Made by a program: the position numbers and the translations under genes
Notes under the pieces: generated by a model
What the model was told of the DNA's origin: nothing
What the model saw: the letters and a program-made list of their open reading frames with translations, nothing else
The model's database searches: none
DNA from: Alphaproteobacteria bacterium
Lineage (GTDB): Bacteria > Pseudomonadota > Alphaproteobacteria > Rhizobiales > Aestuariivirgaceae
DNA length: 26,396 nt
Reading direction: 5' to 3'
Assembly (NCBI GenBank): GCA_005884715.1
Contig: VAZZ01000297.1
Span: 1-26,396, forward strand
Part shown: positions 1-6,381 of the stretch, in pieces
How positions within the stretch are numbered: the stretch's first letter is position 1
How the letters are laid out: every line of letters starts with the position of its first letter

Positions 1-211
1 ACGTGACTTTGCCAGCATGAAATGAGCTTCTGAGAATGATGAAGCCGAGTTGTTTCAGCATAGCGGTTTGGCCGAAGAGCGCAAGCTTGCCCGCCGGCGA
101 TCGGGCCTGGGTTGCATGTTTTGCTGTTGCGGAATACCGTCGAGGAGCATGCGCTCTTGCCCGTCGTGGACTGCAGCTGCGTGCCGATTGCTCCATAGGA
201 GGCGCGTGGAT
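1..211. other. No gene recognised
   Basis: The reading frame of the downstream methyltransferase stays open back to position 50. The extra N-terminal residues are arginine- and cysteine-rich and unlike a methyltransferase, and a good ribosome binding site lies just before 212. I see no gene, terminator or clear promoter in this stretch on either strand. Confidence 0.5.
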
Positions 212-1027
212 ATGAGGCCATCCGAATCCGGCAAGAGAGTTGATCTCTACGGCGCCAGTTATCGAAATTTCGCGACCGATCTCTATGCGGATATCCGCCG
301 CGAGGCGTTTGGCGAAGACATTGGCCAGACAGGATGGCTGGCCGCGGAAGAGCAGGACTTGTTCCTTGAATGGTTGCACTTGTCGCGCTCGAGTCAATTG
401 CTCGATCTGGCCTGCGGATCTGGAAGGCCGACTTTACGCATCGCACAGAAGACCGGGTGCCACGTCTCGGGCGTCGATCTGCACACTGAAGCAGTTGCCA
501 GTGCCAAGGCGAGTGCCAGGGAACTGGGCTATGAGGGGCGCACCAAATTCTATCAGGGCAATGCTGCTGAGCGGTTGTCTTTCGCCAATGCGAGCTTCGA
601 TGCCATTACTTGCATCGATGCAATAAATCATCTTCCCGATCGGCCGCATGTATTGGAAGAATGGCGCCGCGTCCTGAAACCGGGCGGATGTTTGTTGTTC
701 ACCGATCCCATCATGTTGACGGGTCCGATGACCAATGCGGAAATAACTATCCGGGCCTCGATCGGTCTTTTCGTCTTCGTGCCCGCAGGCTACGACGAAA
801 AGCTGCTGAAGCAGGCCGGTTTCGAAGTCGAGCGCGTCGAGGATCGCACACAGAACATGGCCGTGAATGCGGCCGGCTGGCTTGAAGCACGCGCGAAGCG
901 CGAAACCGATCTGCGCAAGATCGAAGGCGATGAAGTGTTTTTTGGGCAGCAGCGCTTTCTTGAAACCGCTGCCATCCTCGCCAGGGAAAGACGGCTGTCG
1001 CGTTTCGCCATAGTTGCGCGCAAATAG
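212..1027 (+). CDS. Class I SAM-dependent methyltransferase
   Basis: Seen: a 271-residue protein with the glycine-rich SAM-binding motif I LDLACGSGRPT at about residues 64-74. An acidic ribose-binding residue follows in GVDL (D89), and the post-motif VLKPGG is at about 154-159. This order is that of the Methyltransf_11/25 Rossmann fold. The start at 212 was chosen because AGGAGG sits at 197-202, nine bases upstream. Earlier starts would add a low-complexity arginine-rich head. It should transfer a methyl group from SAM to a small molecule or lipid in the cytoplasm. The substrate cannot be read from the sequence. A DUF1579-like gene follows 21 bases later on the same strand and may be co-transcribed. 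The family call is firm; the specific function is unknown. Confidence 0.85.
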   Translation: MRPSESGKRVDLYGASYRNFATDLYADIRREAFGEDIGQTGWLAAEEQDLFLEWLHLSRSSQLLDLACGSGRPTLRIAQKTGCHVSGVDLHTEAVASAKASARELGYEGRTKFYQGNAAERLSFANASFDAITCIDAINHLPDRPHVLEEWRRVLKPGGCLLFTDPIMLTGPMTNAEITIRASIGLFVFVPAGYDEKLLKQAGFEVERVEDRTQNMAVNAAGWLEARAKRETDLRKIEGDEVFFGQQRFLETAAILARERRLSRFAIVARK

Positions 1028-1048
1028 GCTGTCAACCTCGATTCGAAA

Positions 1049-1588
1049 ATGACCAGATCTTCTTCATCAACACTCTTCGTCCAGTCCTTGATCAGCGAGG
1101 CCGCGCATAAGGACATTCCTGGCGAACATCGGATCTTCGCGCCTTTCATCGGCGATTGGGATCTTATCGTCTCATGGTTCGATGAAGCCGGCAGGCTCAG
1201 CCGGCGGGAACGCGGCGAGTGGCATTTCTCGTGGATACTCGAAGGCCGCGCTATTCAAGATATCTGGATCGTGCCGCCGCGCGCCGAACGGACCGCGCGC
1301 GGCGACCTCTATGAATATGGGACGAGCCTCAGATTCTTCGACGCCAAGCTCAAGGCCTGGCAATCGACCTGGATCGGCCCCATGCATGGTGTGGTGGGCA
1401 CTTTCACCGCCCGCCAGATCGATGATCGGGTTGTGCTCGAGACGACTGAAGGCGCGGTGCCGCGCATGCGCTGGTCCTTTGGCGATATTGAGAAAGATTC
1501 ATTTACCTGGCGAAACGAGCTCTGGACGGCGAGCGGCTGGCACATCCAGCAGACTTTCGCGGCAAAACGTTCCGCTCAAGATCAGTGA
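1049..1588 (+). CDS. DUF1579-like protein, lipocalin-like fold
   Basis: This 179-residue soluble protein has no signal peptide. It carries the FIGDWDL motif near residue 34, followed by alternating beta-strand segments rich in Trp (FSWILEGRAIQDIW, WQSTWIGPMHG, WHIQQTF). This matches the pattern of DUF1579/calycin-like proteins of unknown function. It sits 21 bases after the methyltransferase, so the two are probably one transcript. No strong Shine-Dalgarno precedes the ATG, which fits translation after the upstream gene. The stop lies only about 25 bases before the truncated end of an IS66 remnant, so the last few codons or the 3' untranslated region could have been altered by that event. Gene reality is well supported; no biochemical function can be assigned. 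Confidence 0.75.
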   Translation: MTRSSSSTLFVQSLISEAAHKDIPGEHRIFAPFIGDWDLIVSWFDEAGRLSRRERGEWHFSWILEGRAIQDIWIVPPRAERTARGDLYEYGTSLRFFDAKLKAWQSTWIGPMHGVVGTFTARQIDDRVVLETTEGAVPRMRWSFGDIEKDSFTWRNELWTASGWHIQQTFAAKRSAQDQ

Positions 1589-1612
1589 CGGCCGCAGAGC
1601 ACTGCATCGAGC

Positions 1613-1675
1613 TTTGCGCATGTCGGTATGCCCGGCTGCCAGCCACACACGAACACCGCCAGGAACTGGGATCAT
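1613..1675 (-). pseudogene. tnpB: IS66 TnpB (OrfB) N-terminal fragment
   Basis: From the ATG at 1675 (complement) the frame encodes MIPVPGGVRVWLAAGHTDMR. This is the near-invariant N-terminus of IS66 TnpB. After the next lysine the sequence no longer resembles TnpB, so only about 20 of the usual 115 or so residues remain. The start overlaps the restored tnpA stop (ATGA), the usual IS66 arrangement. Confidence 0.8.
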
Positions 1676-2018
1676 CGCCCCTCCACAGCCGCGATCACTT
1701 GCTTGAGCGTTGCGACATCAACGGGCCTGACACACGAAGCCGGCAGCCACCGGCAAGCTCGATCTCTATTGTGCCCAGATCATCAGTAATCGGTGAAGAA
1801 AGGGCTGCAACAGGAGACGGCGCCGGCAGCGTCACGGGCACAAATGCCGAAGCCTCCTTGCCAGCGCTCTTCTTGCCCAACCCCGCCGCGCGCCGCCAGC
1901 GGAACACAAGGCTCGGAGCAACCCCGTGCTTACGCGCCACCGATGACATCGAGGCGGTTTTCGTCACCTCGACAATCTGCTTGCGCTCCGCGTCGCTCCA
2001 CCGGCGGCGTGTTTCCAC
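1672..2018 (-). pseudogene. tnpA: IS66 TnpA (OrfA), frameshifted
   Basis: The frame from a GTG at 2018 encodes an HTH protein of the IS66 OrfA type (RRRWSDAERKQIVEVT, then VARKHGVAPSLVFRWRRAAG, the Tn3/IS3-like helix-turn-helix). In the current frame it ends early at 1695 with a non-family tail. Shifting by one base near 1721-1727 (the GGGCC run on the plus strand) restores VDVATLKQVIAAVEGR. That is the canonical OrfA C-terminus, and it ends at 1672 overlapping tnpB. A single base therefore appears to be missing. TnpA is an accessory DNA-binding protein of IS66 transposition; here it is probably dead. Confidence 0.8.
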
Positions 2019-2146
2019 AACAACCGCATAGGCCTTCTTGGCTATATCCAGATATAGGAACGGAACTAGCTCTTACGACGCAAATAGGCGTCACCAGCCC
2101 ATGACTTGAATCGTATCTCGATCAGCCAAACAAGGCGCCCGAAGCC

Positions 2147-2156
2147 GGACGCTTAC
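2147..2156 (-). repeat. IS66 terminal inverted repeat end
   Basis: Complement of 2156-2147 reads GTAAGCGTCC, the outer end of the IS66 remnant. The adjoining CGGCTTCGGGCGCC region belongs to the element. No partner repeat is present on the tnpB side. Confidence 0.65.
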
Positions 2157-2279
2157 CAGCAAAGCAACAGATCGTCTGGAGATACGATGCCGTTATGCGT
2201 TATGCCGTTAGGGGTGATGTTGCAGAGAAGAGTACTGGTCGATGTCAGCCCGCCCGTTCCGCGCCGACGGAAGGCGAAC

Positions 2280-2299
2280 TTTTTTCACCGGTGAAAAAA
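2280..2299. repeat. 20-bp perfect palindrome
   Basis: TTTTTTCACCGGTGAAAAAA is a perfect 20-bp palindrome with a CACCGGTG core flanked by T6 and A6. It could be a protein binding site, or a short bidirectional terminator with U-tracts on both strands. No gene ends or starts nearby, so the role is open. Confidence 0.6.
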
Positions 2300-2360
2300 T
2301 CAATGATCTCTCAACGGGATCAAGTAGTTCAGCGAAATGCGTCGCGGGAGGTTTCAATAA

Positions 2361-2498
2361 CAGGGAATTTACAGGGAATAACAGGGAATATCAGGGAATT
2401 TTCTCGAAAACTTTTCGACCCCAGCAATATCTTCGACCCCAGCAATATCAATGCATTGGCTCCCAAAAGTGCGCCTGGAACAGGGAATAACAGGGAAT
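2361..2498. repeat. Six CAGGGAAT motifs in two clusters
   Basis: CAGGGAAT occurs at 2361, 2372, 2382, 2392, 2481 and 2491, spaced 10-11 bases within each cluster, close to one helical turn. Three frames run through it and give asparagine/arginine/glutamate repeats that look like spurious ORFs. I recall similar motif clusters in rhizobial intergenic regions, but this is memory only. Confidence 0.6.
2414..2449. repeat. 18-bp perfect tandem duplication
   Basis: TTCGACCCCAGCAATATC is present twice head-to-tail (2414-2431 and 2432-2449). It lies between the two CAGGGAAT clusters. The repeat adds six codons in any frame through it, so it does not help to identify a gene. Confidence 0.75.
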
Positions 2499-2530
2499 TC
2501 GACGGCGCGTTTCCCACGAGGCCAAAAGAA

Positions 2531-2574
2531 ATGCGCCCCGCGACGATTGCCGGGGCGCATTAGCAGTCCTGCTA
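2531..2574. other. Two adjacent hairpins, terminator-like
   Basis: ATGCGCCCCG (2531-2540) pairs perfectly with CGGGGCGCAT (2551-2560) across a 10-base loop. TAGCAG/CTGCTA (2561-2566, 2569-2574) follows immediately. There is no T-run after the stem. It may be a terminator or attenuator of a lost gene; the last recognisable transcribed item is far upstream. Confidence 0.5.
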
Positions 2575-2865
2575 TTTCCCAATTCCCACGCTTACGCACG
2601 CGAGGTCAAGACCGCATGGGCTTGTCGACAAAGGCATGGGAGAGAGCTGAGATCGCGAGCGAAAGACCAGCGGACACCAGGCAGGATCAATTCAAGCCTG
2701 CATGGACGCAATCAATCCGCTTCCGCAAATCTCGTTCTGCGCCTTCGGTACATTCCACGATGAGAGAACTAATCCTGGCTTTCATAATCATGTGTTCTTC
2801 GCTGCGGAGCATGGTTTCCTTTGGAGACACTTCACCTTCCTGTGTTTTGATGGCAGATTGCGAGC
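2575..2865. other. No gene recognised (291 bases)
   Basis: Open frames here have no recognisable domain, no convincing ribosome binding site and run through the repeats upstream. I see no RNA gene. The stretch presumably carries the promoter of the following small exported protein, but I cannot pick out a clear -35/-10 pair. Confidence 0.4.
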
Positions 2866-3213
2866 ATGAATCGGCGGGGCACTAGAATTGATCATTTTGC
2901 CGTTACTCGAGCCCTGATCATCGCTTTTGGATTAGGAGTGGGCGGATGGCTTACCGGCGAGGCGAGAGCGGGCAAGGATGACAAACTCAGTGAGCAGGCC
3001 TGGGCCTGTTCGACCCTTTACAGCCGCTATCCCATCAAGGTGTCGAACGGCGAGGATAACGAAACGGCGCTCTGCCTGGGCGAGGGTAAGAAGGGCCGCA
3101 AGCCAATGTCACGGAGCGAGGCCTATGAACTGTGCCGCGAACAATTCGACGCCACGACCCTGCTCATACGCTGGACCAGCAAGGGCTGGAATTGCCGCTA
3201 TTATGGCCGTTAG
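2866..3213 (+). CDS. Small exported protein of unknown function
   Basis: This 115-residue protein has a basic N-terminus and a hydrophobic stretch (about residues 15-30). An Ala-Arg-Ala site near 33-35 then looks like a Sec signal peptidase cleavage site. The mature part of about 80 residues has four cysteines, in WACS, ALCLG, ELCRE and WNCRYY, enough for two disulfides in the periplasm. I do not recognise a family. It lies 18 bases before the first nnrU-like gene, so it is probably in the same transcript. No clear Shine-Dalgarno precedes the ATG, so the exact start is uncertain. Confidence 0.6.
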   Translation: MNRRGTRIDHFAVTRALIIAFGLGVGGWLTGEARAGKDDKLSEQAWACSTLYSRYPIKVSNGEDNETALCLGEGKKGRKPMSRSEAYELCREQFDATTLLIRWTSKGWNCRYYGR

Positions 3214-3231
3214 AGAATAGGACCAATATCC

Positions 3232-3807
3232 ATGACCCTGCTACTCATCGGTATCGTCATTTTCGCCGGCGTCCACCTTCTGGCGATGTTGTTGCCGGGC
3301 GCTCGCGACGGGCTGCGGGAGCGCCTGGGCGAGGGGCCTTTCAAGGGATTGTTCTCACTTGTCTCCCTCATCGGCCTCGGCCTGATGATATATGGCTTCT
3401 ATACGACTCGCGGGACGCTCGAGCCCGGCGATTATCTCTATACGCCCGCACCCTGGACGCGCCATGCCGCGATGGTGCTGGTTCTCCTCGCTTTCATTTT
3501 CCTCGGGGCGTCCCATGGCAAGAGTTATCTGAAGCTATGGCTGAAACAGCCGATGTCGATCGGCTTCGGCCTGTGGGCATGCGCTCATCTTCTCGCCAAT
3601 GGCGATCGGCCCGGGGTCATCCTGTTTGCCTCGATCCTCGCTATCGCCTTGCTCGACATCATTCTTTCGACGATGCGCGGCAAGATTCCCCATCATGAGC
3701 CGCAGCTCAAATCGGATGTGAGGGCCGTCATCATCGGCATTATCCTCTATCTGATCTTTCTGTTCGGCTTCCATCCCTATGTCCTGAAACTTCCCATCGT
3801 CGCATGA
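3232..3807 (+). CDS. NnrU family membrane protein
   Basis: A 191-residue integral membrane protein with about six hydrophobic segments. It has the NnrU landmarks HLLAMLLPGARDGLRERLGE near the N-terminus, SLIGLGLMIYGF, and GFGLWACAHLLANGD in the middle. NnrU proteins are heme-linked or membrane proteins named from the nitrite/nitric oxide reductase regulon of rhizobia; many paralogues have no proven link to denitrification. AGGA lies nine bases before the ATG. The stop overlaps the start of a second NnrU-like gene by four bases (ATGA), so the pair should be translationally coupled. No nir or nor genes are in the window, so a role in denitrification is not supported by context. Confidence 0.85.
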   Translation: MTLLLIGIVIFAGVHLLAMLLPGARDGLRERLGEGPFKGLFSLVSLIGLGLMIYGFYTTRGTLEPGDYLYTPAPWTRHAAMVLVLLAFIFLGASHGKSYLKLWLKQPMSIGFGLWACAHLLANGDRPGVILFASILAIALLDIILSTMRGKIPHHEPQLKSDVRAVIIGIILYLIFLFGFHPYVLKLPIVA

Positions 3808-4364
3808 TCCTGCTCGCCTTGGGCGTCGCCTTGTTCGCCGTCTCTCATCTCGCTCTTGCTGTCCCCGAGGCCAAGGAAGCCATGCGGCGCAGCTTCGGCA
3901 AATTCCATGGCGCCGGCTTCGGCCTGCTGTCGCTCATTCCGCTGGTCTTGATCGTGCTGGGCTGGCGGATGGCGCCCTTCGAGCCTGTCTACGAAGCGCC
4001 GTCCTGGGGCAGGATCGCCACCTTCACTCTGGTTCTTGTGGCCTTCCTTTGCCTCGGAATTTTCCTGTTCCGCGGATCATTGCGCCAAAGACTGCGCTTT
4101 CCTTTGGCCTGCGGCGTCGCCTTCTGGTCAATCGGCCATCTTTTTTCCAATGGCGATGTGGCAAGCCTCATTCTCTTTGGCGGCATGCTGATCTATGCGC
4201 TGGCGCATCTCTCCCTCGGCTTCGCCAATGGCATCCGTCCACAGCCCATCATCCGCCAGGGCCATGACGTGATATCGATCCTCATTGGGGTCGCCCTTTA
4301 TGGCGTCTTCGCGCAGCTGCACCCGCTCTTTACCGGCGTGCCGGTGGTGACGCTTTCGCTTTGA
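3804..4364 (+). CDS. Second NnrU-like membrane protein
   Basis: A 186-residue membrane protein clearly homologous to its upstream neighbour. It shares the N-terminal ALFAVSHLALAVPEAKEAMR pattern, the GLLSLIPLVLIVLGWRM segment, and WSIGHLFSNGD, which matches WACAHLLANGD of the first copy. The two thus look like an old tandem duplication that has diverged strongly. The start overlaps the previous stop (ATGA). The pair may form a heterodimer in the inner membrane; this is inference. A strong hairpin follows the stop, and the next gene is convergent. Confidence 0.8.
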   Translation: MILLALGVALFAVSHLALAVPEAKEAMRRSFGKFHGAGFGLLSLIPLVLIVLGWRMAPFEPVYEAPSWGRIATFTLVLVAFLCLGIFLFRGSLRQRLRFPLACGVAFWSIGHLFSNGDVASLILFGGMLIYALAHLSLGFANGIRPQPIIRQGHDVISILIGVALYGVFAQLHPLFTGVPVVTLSL

Positions 4365-4375
4365 TCGAGTTGATA

Positions 4376-4404
4376 TCCGGACGCCCGCAAAGCGGGCATC
4401 CGGA
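4376..4404. terminator. Bidirectional hairpin between nnrU-like gene and msrA
   Basis: TCCGGA (4376-4381) and GCCCGC (4383-4388) pair with GCGGGC (4392-4397) and TCCGGA (4399-4404), with one internal mismatch and an AAA loop. It occupies the gap between two convergent genes. No long T-run is present on either side. Confidence 0.7.
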
Positions 4405-4412
4405 AACCGTGT

Positions 4413-4928
4413 TCAGGCGGCGTTCGACCGCTTCGGCAGTTTCCAGTCGGGACGCACGAAATGGCAAGTATAGCCGTTCGGATAGCGCTCCAGATAATCC
4501 TGGTGCTCGGACTCCGCTTCCCAGAAATCGCCCACGGGGACGAGCTCGGTGACGGCTTTGCCGGGCCACAGGCCTGATGCATTCACATCGGCGATCGTGT
4601 CTTCCGCCACCTTGCGCTGCTCCTCGGAGGTGTAGAAGATCGCCGAGCGATAGCTCGCTCCCATGTCATTGCCTTGCCGGTTCCGTGTCGTCGGATCGTG
4701 GATCTGGAAGAAGAATTCCAGAATCGTGCGGAAGCTTGTCTTGGCAGGATCGAATATGATCTCGATCGCTTCGGCATGCGTGCCGTGATTGCGATAGGTT
4801 GCGTTCTTGACATCGCCGCCCGAATATCCGACCCGGGTGGAAATGACGCCCGGATAACGGCGCAGCAGATCCTGCATACCCCAGAAGCAGCCTCCCGCCA
4901 GGACGGCACGTTCGGTCTTGGCACTCAT
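4413..4928 (-). CDS. msrA: Peptide-methionine (S)-S-oxide reductase MsrA, cytosolic
   Basis: A 171-residue single-domain MsrA with the catalytic motif GGCFWG (Cys14) right at the N-terminus. GYSGG, the RNHGTHAEAIEI segment and the HDPTTRNRQGND region with YRSAIFY are all typical of the family. It reduces the S-epimer of methionine sulfoxide in proteins using thioredoxin. No signal peptide is present, so it acts in the cytoplasm. The ATG overlaps the msrB stop by four bases (ATGA), giving a coupled msrB-msrA pair. A second, exported MsrA is encoded near the right end of the window. Confidence 0.95.
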   Translation of the reverse strand: MSAKTERAVLAGGCFWGMQDLLRRYPGVISTRVGYSGGDVKNATYRNHGTHAEAIEIIFDPAKTSFRTILEFFFQIHDPTTRNRQGNDMGASYRSAIFYTSEEQRKVAEDTIADVNASGLWPGKAVTELVPVGDFWEAESEHQDYLERYPNGYTCHFVRPDWKLPKRSNAA

Positions 4929-5377
4929 GCTTTTGCTCCTTCCTTCGTGAAAAGCTCAGCATACTCGGCATAGCCTTCGGCTTCCAGCTCATCGAGCGGG
5001 ATGAAGCGCAGCGAAGCCGAGTTGATGCAATAGCGAAGCCCACCCTTCTCGCTTGGACCATCGGGAAAGACATGTCCCAGTTGGCTGTCGCCATGCGCCG
5101 AGCGGACTTCGGTCCGGACCATGCCGTGGCTCTGGTCGCGGTTCTCGATGACATTGTCGGCATCGACCGGTGTCGTGAAGCTCGGCCATCCGCACCCGCT
5201 GTCGAACTTGTCGAGTGATGTAAAGAGCGGTTCGCCCGAGACCACATCGACATACAGGCCAGGCTCTTTGTGATCCCAATATTCATTCGCGAAAGGGCGT
5301 TCGGTGCCGTTGTTCTGGGTGATCCGGTATTGCTCGGGGGTGAGGGTGGAGAGAGCCTCGGGGCTCTTCCGATAGGA
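4925..5377 (-). CDS. msrB: Peptide-methionine (R)-S-oxide reductase MsrB, N-terminus interrupted
   Basis: MsrB homology is continuous on the minus strand from about 5377 to the stop at 4925. It runs from YRKSPEALSTLTPEQYRITQ through WDHKEPGLYVDVVSGEPLF and FDSGCGWPSF to TEVRSAHGDSQLGHVF and RYCINSASLRF. Catalytic Cys (RYCIN) and resolving Cys (GCGWPSF) are intact; the CxxC zinc pairs are absent, as in many MsrBs. Between 5377 and a GTG at 5245 there is no ATG, GTG or TTG codon in frame. An in-frame TAA lies at 5378-5380, with ATGs at 5410 and 5419 beyond it. Either a nonsense change has cut the N-terminus, or the sequence has an error, or translation starts at 5245 and lacks the first conserved strand region. 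The downstream msrA overlaps the stop. Confidence 0.8.
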   Translation of the reverse strand, partial: SYRKSPEALSTLTPEQYRITQNNGTERPFANEYWDHKEPGLYVDVVSGEPLFTSLDKFDSGCGWPSFTTPVDADNVIENRDQSHGMVRTEVRSAHGDSQLGHVFPDGPSEKGGLRYCINSASLRFIPLDELEAEGYAEYAELFTKEGAKA

Positions 5378-5523
5378 TTACTGGCCCTGGGTCCAGTATC
5401 TCGCCGTCATGGTTTCCATGCTTGCCGGTATGGGCGGCGGCGGGATTGTCCAATATGCAACTCAGCTGCGCAACCTAAAGTGCCGGTTGCTCCCCACAGG
5501 CCATCGCGATAGGTTTGCCCGCC

Positions 5524-6342
5524 ATGTCAGTCCATAAAGACCAAAAGCGCATCTCAGCGCCCGATATCGCGGCCCGCAAGGGGGGTGATCCGATTGTCGC
5601 TTTGACGTCTTATCACGCCCATACCGCAGCGATTGCCGACAAATATGTCGACTTCCTGCTGGTCGGCGACAGTCTGGGCATGGTGATGCATGGTTTCGAA
5701 ACGACCCTGCCGGTGCCGCTCGAGCTGATGATTATGCATGGCCGCGCCGTGATGCGCGGCGCCAAGCGCTCGCTCGTCGTCGTCGACATGCCCTTCGGCT
5801 CCTATGAGGAGAGCCCGGCGCATGCTTTCCACAATGCGGCGCGCGTCATCAAGGAAACCCAATGCGGCGCCATCAAGCTCGAAGGCGGCCGCCGGATGGG
5901 TGAAACCATCCGATTTCTCACCGATCGCGGCATTCCGGTCATGGCTCACATTGGGTTGACGCCGCAATCCATCAACGTGCTGGGCGGTTTCAAGACGCAG
6001 GGCCGCAAGCGGGACCAATGGGCGGAGATCGAAGAGGATGCCCGCATCGTGGCCGAGGCCGGCGCTTTCTCGGTCGTCCTCGAAGCGATCGCCGAACCTC
6101 TGGCGGCCAAGATCACCTCGGCCATTCCCATCCCGACCATCGGCATCGGCGCTTCGGCCAAATGCGACGGTCAAATCCTCGTGATGGAAGACATGCTGGG
6201 CCTGTCGCCCAGGGTACCGAAATTCGTGCGCGAATTCGGCGAGGTCGGCAAGGCCATTGAAAAAGCGATCAGTTCCTATGCTATGGAAGTCCGTACACGG
6301 AGCTTCCCGGCGCCTGCCAATACTTACGACGTCAAGGACTGA
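5524..6342 (+). CDS. panB: 3-methyl-2-oxobutanoate hydroxymethyltransferase (ketopantoate hydroxymethyltransferase)
   Basis: This 272-residue TIM-barrel enzyme makes ketopantoate from 2-oxoisovalerate and 5,10-methylene-THF, the first step of pantothenate (CoA) synthesis. Visible hallmarks are the ALTSYHAHTA start of the barrel and LVGDSLGMVMHGFETTLPV with the metal-binding Asp. AIKLEGG, PVMAHIGLTPQS, VLEAI and IPTIGIGASAKCDGQILVM follow, all typical. The ATG at 5524 was preferred to a TTG at 5515 because the protein then begins like other PanBs (MSVHKDQKRISAPDI). The gene is divergent from msrB, and no panC is next to it. The next gene starts 40 bases after the stop. Confidence 0.95.
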   Translation: MSVHKDQKRISAPDIAARKGGDPIVALTSYHAHTAAIADKYVDFLLVGDSLGMVMHGFETTLPVPLELMIMHGRAVMRGAKRSLVVVDMPFGSYEESPAHAFHNAARVIKETQCGAIKLEGGRRMGETIRFLTDRGIPVMAHIGLTPQSINVLGGFKTQGRKRDQWAEIEEDARIVAEAGAFSVVLEAIAEPLAAKITSAIPIPTIGIGASAKCDGQILVMEDMLGLSPRVPKFVREFGEVGKAIEKAISSYAMEVRTRSFPAPANTYDVKD

Positions 6343-6381
6343 ATTTGCTATAACGGGCGTCCGAATCGGAATGGGAGAGTG

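Larger units (their letters stand above)
1613..2156 (-). mobile_element. IS66-family remnant (left end, tnpA, start of tnpB)
   Basis: Read on the minus strand, the element begins at 2156 with GTAAGCGTCC, matching the GTAA-type terminal inverted repeat of IS66 elements. It continues through a tnpA-like frame and reaches the first codons of tnpB, which overlaps tnpA by ATGA as in intact IS66 elements. Similarity stops at about 1613, right after the MRK of TnpB. The rest of tnpB, the large tnpC transposase and the other end are absent. The remnant therefore cannot move by itself. Target-site duplications cannot be checked because only one end survives. Confidence 0.82.

Noticed and set aside
2361..2498. 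CRISPR array
   Set aside because: The repeated unit is only eight bases and spacing is 10-11 bases; there are no spacers of 30-40 bases and no cas genes.
2195..2563. Open frames through the CAGGGAAT repeats
   Set aside because: Three frames are open at once because the repeats contain no stops. The products are low complexity (Asn-Arg-Glu repeats) and have no ribosome binding site.
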